Assembly: GCA_902782815.1 (NCBI GenBank)
Contig: CACZOS010000031.1
Span: 1 to 9,104 of the forward strand
DNA length: 9,104 bases
Source of the DNA: an uncultured Lachnospiraceae bacterium
GTDB taxonomy: Bacteria > Bacillota > Clostridia > Lachnospirales > Lachnospiraceae
Direction of reading: 5' to 3'
Shown here: positions 1 through 5,747 of the stretch, piece after piece
Layout: each line of letters starts with the position of its first letter
Position numbering within the stretch: the stretch's first letter is position 1
Made by a program: the position numbers and the translations under genes
The notes under the pieces: model-generated
What the model saw: only the letters and a program-made list of their open reading frames with translations
The model's database searches: none
Told to the model about the DNA's origin: nothing

Positions 1-1202
1 TCCTCTTCACTGTCTCTGCCGGTCTCCGATGGCTCCGGCAGAGAAAAAAGAATGCTGAGTATTCCTTTATCCCTGGCAGTCCCGGTTATCCCGGCCTCCT
101 TCAGACTGGCAGGCAAAGGTATCCGCCGCAGATGATTGGCTATGGTAATATCCAGATCAAGACCGTATTTATCCACCTTGATTTCTGCCTCATCCGATCC
201 TGGAAAGGGAATCATCAGTTTATATCCTCCGGGTATTTTTTCGTAGACCTCACGATAATACCTGGAGGGAAGATCGAAGAATTCCTGGGAGAAAACCAAA
301 TCCTCGCACAATTGTCTTACGGCGTCCAGACCGCGGATCTCCTTCGGATACCAGGGTATCCTGCTGATGGGGATGGAGGCAAAGACATTTTCCAGCTCAT
401 GGATATAGGGTTCCTGGATCTTTTTCCAACGGTCCATAAAGGTATTTCCCGTCCATTCGGGAAGGATGCGGTTGATAAAGACCCGGTCCACCTGATAGCC
501 ATATAGATTCAGGTACATGTAATTTCTCTTTGTCTCCTCAACCACCATTTTCTCGGGCAGGGAAACCAGTCGCACCGTACAGACCTCCGGATCCTGCAGA
601 AGGTCCTGCAATAAAATCAGGCGTCTATGAAGATCCTCTATATCATCCATGGCCTTACGGTCCGGCAGGGATATTTTATATCTGTATTGTGATATGGGTG
701 AGAGAATCCTCACCATAAATCTTCCCACAGGAAAAAACTTCTCCATGTACCAGGCAAGCAATTCCGGCAATTTTAAGAGGGAAAGAGTCTCTCCCGTGGG
801 GGCACAGTCCACCAGGATCCGGTCATATTTCCCGCTCAGATACAGACTGCGGATCTTCAGCAGAGAAAAAAGATTCTCAAAGCCGGGCAGAAGGAAATAT
901 TCATCGGATTTTAAGGAAACCCCGTTTTTATCTCCTGCCAGTCTGGCCAGTGTGAGCCTCAGACCTGGATATTCTTTCTGCATCAGCCAGTCGGGATCAA
1001 GCTCCAGAATATCCAGATATTCGGTTACCCTTCTGGTCTGTCTGCCTGCTTTGATTTCGAAAAGATCTGTCAGATTATGTGCCATATCGGTGCTGACCAG
1101 AAGGGTTTTCTTCCCCTGGGAGGCGGAAAAAACAGCATGAGCAGCCGCAACGCTGGTTTTTCCTACCCCTCCTTTTCCGGTAAAGATAATGATTCTTCCC
1201 AT
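1..1202 (-). CDS. ArsA/Get3-family ATPase, partial (C-terminus beyond left edge)
   Basis: Anion-transporting-ATPase family (ArsA/Get3/TRC40-like) P-loop protein, 400 residues visible, with no stop before the edge. The deviant Walker A loop GKGGVGKTS is at residues 9-17. The switch I-like STDMAHNLTD is at 37-46, where the family usually has STDPAHSLGD. The switch II-like DCAPTGETL is at 132-140, where DTAPTGHTL is usual. Residues about 325-370, with GGYKLMIPFPG then RRIPLPASL, resemble the small C-terminal HSP20-like domain of bacterial ArsA-like proteins, so the gene is probably nearly complete. The start is ATG with AGGAGA six bases upstream (1209-1214). No Cys cluster resembling the ArsA arsenite site is seen, and no arsenic genes are nearby, so arsenite export is unlikely. 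A client-handling or metal-related ATPase is possible, but the substrate is unknown. It follows fixX on the same strand behind a hairpin that may limit read-through. Confidence 0.88.
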   Translation of the reverse strand, partial: MGRIIIFTGKGGVGKTSVAAAHAVFSASQGKKTLLVSTDMAHNLTDLFEIKAGRQTRRVTEYLDILELDPDWLMQKEYPGLRLTLARLAGDKNGVSLKSDEYFLLPGFENLFSLLKIRSLYLSGKYDRILVDCAPTGETLSLLKLPELLAWYMEKFFPVGRFMVRILSPISQYRYKISLPDRKAMDDIEDLHRRLILLQDLLQDPEVCTVRLVSLPEKMVVEETKRNYMYLNLYGYQVDRVFINRILPEWTGNTFMDRWKKIQEPYIHELENVFASIPISRIPWYPKEIRGLDAVRQLCEDLVFSQEFFDLPSRYYREVYEKIPGGYKLMIPFPGSDEAEIKVDKYGLDLDITIANHLRRIPLPASLKEAGITGTARDKGILSILFSLPEPSETGRDSEE

Positions 1203-1215
1203 TTTCTTTCTCCTG

Positions 1216-1261
1216 ATAAAAGAGCCACATCAAAACATCAAAACTTGTTCTGATGTGGCTC
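1216..1261 (-). terminator. hairpin with short T-run between fixX and the ArsA-like gene
   Basis: A perfect 11-base inverted repeat (arms 1222-1232 and 1251-1261, GAGCCACATCA/TGATGTGGCTC) flanks an 18-base loop. On the minus strand it is followed by TTTTAT. It sits 22 bases after the fixX stop and two bases before the AGGAGA ribosome binding site of the next gene. The stem is strong but the T-run is short, so a partial terminator, attenuator or mRNA-processing/stabilising hairpin all fit. On the plus strand the stem is followed by CCGGTTTT, which is less terminator-like, and no plus-strand gene ends here. Confidence 0.65.
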
Positions 1262-1283
1262 CGGTTTTCCCTATGAGGTCAGA

Positions 1284-1568
1284 TCAACCCTGTCTGTACT
1301 GGACCCCGATCTCCCCGTGGGGATGATTCCATTCCTTCACAATCTTGCCAAGGGATAGGACACGGCAGGTTCCGCACTCCAGGCATCCCAGGTAAGAGAA
1401 GCTAAAGGTTCCGTCCTCATACTTATAGCATTTTGCCGGACAGGCAAGGACGAGTTTTCTGATCTCATCCTCATCTTTACAATCCAGGTCCACGATAATA
1501 TGCGGATTTACTTCGTCAGTCCGGAATATATCCAGCGCCAGTTTATCATCTATCGTCAACTTTTTCAT
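1284..1568 (-). CDS. fixX: FixX-like ferredoxin protein
   Basis: Small iron-sulfur protein of the FixX family, 94 residues, the usual size (about 95). It is thought to act as the [4Fe-4S] partner of FixC, passing electrons from FixC's FAD toward quinone. Visible hallmarks are NPHIIVD near residue 21, CPAKCYKYEDG at 43-53, GCLECGTCRVL at 61-71, and the C-terminal EW-(N)-HP-G-(E/I)-GVQYR pattern, all close to E. coli FixX as I remember it. Candidate cluster cysteines are C43, C47, C62, C65 and C68. C47 is an extra cysteine where E. coli FixX has Leu. ATG starts one base after the fixC stop, with GGAGG inside the fixC end, so the pair is translationally coupled. No fixA or fixB is adjacent. Confidence 0.92.
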   Translation of the reverse strand: MKKLTIDDKLALDIFRTDEVNPHIIVDLDCKDEDEIRKLVLACPAKCYKYEDGTFSFSYLGCLECGTCRVLSLGKIVKEWNHPHGEIGVQYRQG

Positions 1569-1569
1569 C

Positions 1570-2871
1570 TCAGAACGCCTCCAGTAGAATTGTGATTAGA
1601 TCGACCAGTTCTCTTGCGCTTGTCCTCTGGGCAAGAGCCTCGAGTATATCCATGATCAGTCCTCTGTTGGGTTTTCCGTCCACCACGAAAAGCTTTCCGG
1701 CAATATCATCAACCATCGCGGGAAGGTCTTTGAAGATTTCCCGCCTGGTCAGCAGGGTGGGGAATCCTTTGAACTGATCAAGATCCTGCATAATGAAGCT
1801 GTTTTTCAGTAATGCCTCATAATAACTCAGGCTTCGGGCGCTGAAATCACCCAGCTCATTTGCACGGAGGACGGCTTCCGCTGCCAGGCGGCCCGATTCG
1901 ATGGCAAAATCCATACCACGGACCGTATAGCCAAGATTGATGCAGAATCCTGCTGCGTCACCGGTCACCAAAACACCGTCCCTATAGAGTTCGGGAACCA
2001 TACCCAAACCTTCCTCCGGCACCAGATGGCCGGAATACTCGATAACCTCGCCTCCTTCAAGGAAGGGAGCCACACTGGGATGCTCCTTGAAGCGATCCAG
2101 CATATCCGGAACAGCAACATCAGAATATCCGATATCGCTCAGGGTGGCCACTATCCCAATGGATACGGTATCTTTGTTGGTGTAGATAAAGCCGCCGCCG
2201 AATCCGCCCAAAGTAGGATCCCCGGCAGACAGCCATGCGGCACCTTCATTTTCCTTTAACCCAAATCTTTCATTGATAATCTCTTCGCTGAGCTTGATGG
2301 TCTCTTTGGCTCCGACGGCAACCTGGTTTGGCTCCAGTTCTTTCTTCATGCCAAGTTCCTGGGCAAGCAGGGAATTGACACCGTCTGCCAGGATGACCAC
2401 GTTGGCAATCATCTCTTCACCGTCTGATTCAATGCCTATCACCTTTCCGTCTTCTGTTACGATATGATCTACCTTGATCCCCGGGATCACCTCAACTCCC
2501 GCCTCCAGAGCCTTTTCCGCCAGCCAGGAGTCAAATTTTGCCCGCAGTACGGTATACGAAGCATTTTCCGGTGAGGAACTCAGTTTCTCTGACCGGTATC
2601 CGATATCCAGGGATCCGTCCCCGGTCATAAGAGAGATCTTTTCCTGCTTCACGATTCTCTCGATGGGAGCTTCTTTCGCAAAACCAGGAATGATTTTTTC
2701 AAGACTGTGTCCATAGAGACGTCCGCCCGTCATGTTCTTGGTACCGCACTCATCTCCTCTTTCCATCAGAAACACGGTAAGACCTGCCCTGGCAAGTACA
2801 ATGGCAGCAGAACAGCCTGCTAATCCACCACCGACGATGATTACGTCAGCATCAGGTTCTCTCATGCTCAT
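1570..2871 (-). CDS. fixC: FixC-like flavoprotein, ETF:quinone oxidoreductase family
   Basis: FAD-dependent oxidoreductase of the FixC family, 433 residues (E. coli FixC is about 428). FixC takes electrons from the FixAB electron-transfer flavoprotein and, with FixX, passes them to quinone. The N-terminal dinucleotide fold has GGGLAG at 14-19 and the acidic MERG at 36-39. The family signature CGTKNMTGGRLYGHSLE is at 42-58, followed by IIPGF. LADGVNS is at 161-167, the FAD-binding GDAAG at 304-308, and INLGYTVRGMDFAI at 311-324. No cysteine cluster of its own is apparent, which fits the separate FixX. Start ATG has AAGGAGG six bases upstream. The family is related to geranylgeranyl reductases, so reduction of a menaquinone tail is an alternative, but the FixC signature and the fixX neighbour favour electron transfer. 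A 110-base gap separates it from menG. Confidence 0.92.
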   Translation of the reverse strand: MSMREPDADVIIVGGGLAGCSAAIVLARAGLTVFLMERGDECGTKNMTGGRLYGHSLEKIIPGFAKEAPIERIVKQEKISLMTGDGSLDIGYRSEKLSSSPENASYTVLRAKFDSWLAEKALEAGVEVIPGIKVDHIVTEDGKVIGIESDGEEMIANVVILADGVNSLLAQELGMKKELEPNQVAVGAKETIKLSEEIINERFGLKENEGAAWLSAGDPTLGGFGGGFIYTNKDTVSIGIVATLSDIGYSDVAVPDMLDRFKEHPSVAPFLEGGEVIEYSGHLVPEEGLGMVPELYRDGVLVTGDAAGFCINLGYTVRGMDFAIESGRLAAEAVLRANELGDFSARSLSYYEALLKNSFIMQDLDQFKGFPTLLTRREIFKDLPAMVDDIAGKLFVVDGKPNRGLIMDILEALAQRTSARELVDLITILLEAF

Positions 2872-2981
2872 TTATATCCTCCTTGTCATGTTGCTAAAAA
2901 ATATGTCTGTGATCTGTATGTAACCAGATAATCAGAATTAACAGTAATCTATATATGATATTTTCATTTATCGGTTGGTTA

Positions 2982-3683
2982 TCATTTCTGTCCCTGAACA
3001 AGGACACAGGCACCGAACATCCGCTCTTCATCCCGGACATTTTTCAAATCCGAAAGAACGAACAATCTGATCAGTTCCTGACGGGTCAGAAAATCCCGGG
3101 TGGAATGATAGAGCCACATATACGCTTTCCGCCGACTTATCCCACCCCCCAGAAAGGGCATGATATATCGGAAATAAAGAGTATAGACAGGTTTGATCAG
3201 TCTGCTTTCAGGCACAAGGGAATCCAGACAGTAAACATATCCCCCTTCTTTGGTAACCCGTCTCATCTCATTAAGTACCCTGAAATAATCTCCGGTATTT
3301 CTGAGGCCGAACGAGATGCAGACCGCATCAAAGGTCTGGTCTTCAAAAGGCATATCCATGGCATCTCCCTGCTTAAACCGCAGATTATGACAGGATCGGT
3401 TCCGTCTCATCCTTGCCACTCTGAGCATGGCCGGAGAAAAGTCCAGTCCCGTCACCTTCAGATCCCGGCGTCCTTCCGCCACTGTGATCGCAATATCTCC
3501 GGTTCCGCAGCAGACATCCAGAACCTTTCCTCCATGAGGAATCTTCCGGGTTATCCGGTCAGTCAGCATCTTCTTAAAGCTATGCTGAAAGCCCAGACTT
3601 ATCCGGTCATTTGCCCGGTCATAGTTTTTGGCTATGGATTGAAAAATGCTGTAAACATAACGGGCTTTGCTTGTATCATCCAT
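2982..3683 (-). CDS. menG: demethylmenaquinone C-methyltransferase (UbiE/MenG family)
   Basis: SAM-dependent methyltransferase that methylates the ring of demethylmenaquinone, the last step of menaquinone synthesis. At 233 residues it matches Bacillus MenG in size. Visible motifs are YDRANDRISLG at 21-31, the SAM-binding loop VLDVCCGTGD at 54-63, GLDFSPAML at 79-87, GDAMDMPF at 106-113, and the UbiE-specific FGLRNTGD at 125-132. The C-terminus is typical in form. Its ATG lies within the last codons of menA (8-base overlap), and a GGAGG about six bases upstream sits inside menA, so translation is probably coupled. With menA present and no ubiquinone genes in view, a menaquinone role is preferred over ubiquinone. 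The enzyme would be cytosolic or loosely membrane-associated. Confidence 0.94.
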   Translation of the reverse strand: MDDTSKARYVYSIFQSIAKNYDRANDRISLGFQHSFKKMLTDRITRKIPHGGKVLDVCCGTGDIAITVAEGRRDLKVTGLDFSPAMLRVARMRRNRSCHNLRFKQGDAMDMPFEDQTFDAVCISFGLRNTGDYFRVLNEMRRVTKEGGYVYCLDSLVPESRLIKPVYTLYFRYIMPFLGGGISRRKAYMWLYHSTRDFLTRQELIRLFVLSDLKNVRDEERMFGACVLVQGQK

Positions 3684-4623
3684 GACAGACCTCCAGGAGC
3701 AAGGTCATAATAAGACTTAAGATATAAATACCGTTGATCCGAATATTGCAGAGATTAATCCCCTTCATGATCCGGATTCTCTCCTCGGCTTTAAGACCAT
3801 ATAAAAGCTGGTCTTTAACAGGCTTTCCTGCAAAAATGATCAGAAGTCCGAAGCAGACCAGGCCAATCAGACTGCCGGCCAGAAGTGAAGTGAATACCAT
3901 AACCAGAATGAGCCAAAGGAGAAAGATCAGCCGATAAAAGACCAGGGTTTTATGTCTGCCTATACATACCGGAAGAGTCTTTCTGCCTGCAGCCAGATCC
4001 TTTTCTCTGTCACAGCCGTTATTACTCATCATGATCAGAGCTATCCCCAGGATCAGAGGAAGGCTGAATAAGAGAATGTCTTTATGGAGCGCCCCGTCTG
4101 CGCAAAGGCCTATGCCCAGAGGGATCATTCCTCCCATTACGAATCCGGAGATGATCTCCCCCAGTGGGAGATAAGACAGTGGTAAAGGTCCGCCGGAATA
4201 CAGAACGATCACCATTGCTCCTATCAGTCCGAAGAGGACCGGAAGCCATCCGCTGCCCAGACAGGCGCCAAGCCCGGTTACCGCTCCGATAAACAGATAG
4301 GCAAGGCCCAGCCATCTTGCATTCTCCGGGTCGATGTTATTGTAGACCAGAGTGGCATCGCTTATTTCCACATGGTCCATGTCCGTATCCGCTCCCTTTA
4401 CGTAGTCAAAATAATCATTCAGGGTATTGACGGCACTTTGAAGGAAAATACAGGCAAAAAGCAGCGTGAACCCCTTCCACAGGGGGAGAGGCAAATGTTT
4501 CCGCCAGCAATAAAAGCTGCCGAACAAAGCCGGACAGACGGATGCCGCCCAGGTGTGAGGTGCTGCGAGCCGGAGAGCCAGCTTTACTGTGATTGGTTTA
4601 TATGTATTTTCTTCAGATTTCAT
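3676..4623 (-). CDS. menA: 1,4-dihydroxy-2-naphthoate polyprenyltransferase (MenA, UbiA superfamily)
   Basis: Integral membrane prenyltransferase joining a polyprenyl diphosphate to 1,4-dihydroxy-2-naphthoate to form demethylmenaquinone. At 315 residues it has the usual MenA length and repeated hydrophobic stretches consistent with about eight or nine membrane helices. The first Asp-rich Mg/diphosphate motif is NDYFDYVKGADTD at 69-81. The second, NNGCDREKD followed by AAGRKTLPV at 201-219, has the MenA-type NNxxDxxxDxxAGRKTL form, which argues for MenA rather than UbiA or MqnP. ATG overlaps the end of hepT by 11 bases, and only a weak GGATAAG precedes it, so it probably depends on translational coupling. 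The hepT-menA-menG order matches successive steps: tail, attachment, methylation. Confidence 0.93.
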   Translation of the reverse strand: MKSEENTYKPITVKLALRLAAPHTWAASVCPALFGSFYCWRKHLPLPLWKGFTLLFACIFLQSAVNTLNDYFDYVKGADTDMDHVEISDATLVYNNIDPENARWLGLAYLFIGAVTGLGACLGSGWLPVLFGLIGAMVIVLYSGGPLPLSYLPLGEIISGFVMGGMIPLGIGLCADGALHKDILLFSLPLILGIALIMMSNNGCDREKDLAAGRKTLPVCIGRHKTLVFYRLIFLLWLILVMVFTSLLAGSLIGLVCFGLLIIFAGKPVKDQLLYGLKAEERIRIMKGINLCNIRINGIYILSLIMTLLLEVCHG

Positions 4624-5662
4624 CGAACTTATCCAACATCTTTCTTATCATCTCAACAGAATATCTTTTCCCGTCTTCCGCTCCGGCCTCTGCTTCCATA
4701 ATCTCCTTTTCCACGGGGCAGGGATCAACGAAGGATGCCAGAAGATCTCTGCAGATTGATGTATAATGATGAATATAATCCAGAGTGGCATCTGTTCCTC
4801 CTGCCATTTTTACCGTCTCCTCCATCAGGCTGATCTCATCTTCATCCAGATGCCTTTTGGAATTCTGCTTCATCAGGTCTGCCAGGATTTTTCCCCCCTC
4901 GGGAGTCTGTCTGGCAAGCAGGACAGGCAGAGTGTATATCCCGTCCGAAAAATCTTTATGGGTTTTTTTCCCCATGGAAGAGTCATCAGACAGGAAATCC
5001 ATAAGATCATCCCGCAGCTGGAAGATCAAACCCAGGTATTCACCAAGTTGACCGAGTTTTTCCAGAACATCTGAATCACATCCTGATTCCCTGGCACCCA
5101 TGGTGCATGCTGCCTTAAAAAGGGCTGCAGTTTTTCCCTGTATATTAGCCAGATAGCGTTCTGTGGTCATTTCAGGATTATAACGGTACATAGCCTGTCC
5201 GATTTCACCGACACACATCTCTTCCACGGTTTTTGACAAAATGGCAGCAGCCTCATTCAGACCCTTTACGGCCTGCCAGTAGTGTACCCTGGAAATCAGA
5301 AAATCACCGGCGTAGACGGCTGCGTCTTTCCCGTATTTCTTCTGTATGGAAAGCCTCCCCCGCCGGTATGGCGCCTCATCCACGATATCATCATGGATCA
5401 GGGAAGCCATATGGGTCATCTCCACCATGGCGGCAAGCATACACAGCGTTTCACGGTGTTCAGATGCTTTAGGCCCCAGTGCGCCGCATAAAAGCAACAG
5501 TCTGGGACGTATCATTTTTCCTGCAGACCCGGTCACGTCACGGAGCACCTCTCCCGTCCCGGTTCCCTCCAATGAATTCGAAGTAAATATCTCAATATAA
5601 TACTTTACCCTTTCCATTGCGTCGTCCATGAAAACAGGATCTCTGCTCTTCAAATCAGGCAT
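4613..5662 (-). CDS. hepT: polyprenyl diphosphate synthase, menaquinone tail (HepT-like)
   Basis: Trans-isoprenyl diphosphate synthase extending an allylic primer with isopentenyl diphosphate to make the menaquinone side chain. From the chosen start it has 349 residues. Motifs are GKMIRPR at 48-54, the first Asp-rich motif HDDIVDEAPYRRG (DDIVD at 91-95), and the second, LRDDLMDF (DDLMD at 218-222). The fifth residue before the first motif is Ala86, a small residue as in long-chain synthases, so the product is probably C30-C40; exact length cannot be read. The frame is open five codons further to a TTG at 5677, but ATG 5662 has GGAGAG seven bases upstream and is preferred. It could be a single-subunit or HepT-type catalytic subunit. 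No HepS gene is adjacent. It ends inside the menA start. Confidence 0.93.
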   Translation of the reverse strand: MPDLKSRDPVFMDDAMERVKYYIEIFTSNSLEGTGTGEVLRDVTGSAGKMIRPRLLLLCGALGPKASEHRETLCMLAAMVEMTHMASLIHDDIVDEAPYRRGRLSIQKKYGKDAAVYAGDFLISRVHYWQAVKGLNEAAAILSKTVEEMCVGEIGQAMYRYNPEMTTERYLANIQGKTAALFKAACTMGARESGCDSDVLEKLGQLGEYLGLIFQLRDDLMDFLSDDSSMGKKTHKDFSDGIYTLPVLLARQTPEGGKILADLMKQNSKRHLDEDEISLMEETVKMAGGTDATLDYIHHYTSICRDLLASFVDPCPVEKEIMEAEAGAEDGKRYSVEMIRKMLDKFDEI

Positions 5663-5714
5663 ATCTGCACTCTCCAAACCAAACCATATCTCTCCTCGCG
5701 TTCAGGCAGAAAAG

Positions 5715-5737
5715 ATAAGAGGGATCACCCCTGTTAT
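5715..5737. repeat. imperfect inverted repeat in the lutBA-hepT gap
   Basis: The 85-base gap between lutBA and the hepT start holds a nine-position inverted repeat with one mismatch: ATAAGAGGG at 5715-5723 and CCCTGTTAT at 5729-5737, with loop ATCAC. On the plus strand it is followed by AAAAAAA. On the minus strand it is preceded by ATTTTTTT and followed by CTTTTC, so it is at most a weak terminator for lutBA. It could be an operator or an mRNA boundary between the lactate genes and the menaquinone genes. Confidence 0.35.
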
Positions 5738-5747
5738 AAAAAAATCT

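Noticed and set aside
132..506. Plus-strand open frame of 124 codons
   Set aside because: It is antisense to the C-terminal half of the ArsA-like gene, with no ribosome binding site or domain.
649..1140. Plus-strand open frame of 163 codons
   Set aside because: It is antisense to the ArsA-like gene, is Arg/Ser-rich as expected of a reverse-strand shadow, and has no recognisable domain.
2907..2935. Weak dyad ATCTG...CAGAT in the menG-fixC gap
   Set aside because: The arms are only five bases and no promoter boxes near it match well. The 110-base gap may hold a fixC promoter, but I cannot support one.
2955..3710. Plus-strand open frame of 251 codons
   Set aside because: It lies almost wholly antisense to menG, whose motifs are unmistakable; its protein is low-complexity-like and no ribosome binding site or family signature is seen.
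5663..5677. Upstream TTG start for hepT (adds five residues)
   Set aside because: The only strong purine run upstream is about 12 bases from the TTG, whereas ATG 5662 has GGAGAG at the normal seven-base distance.
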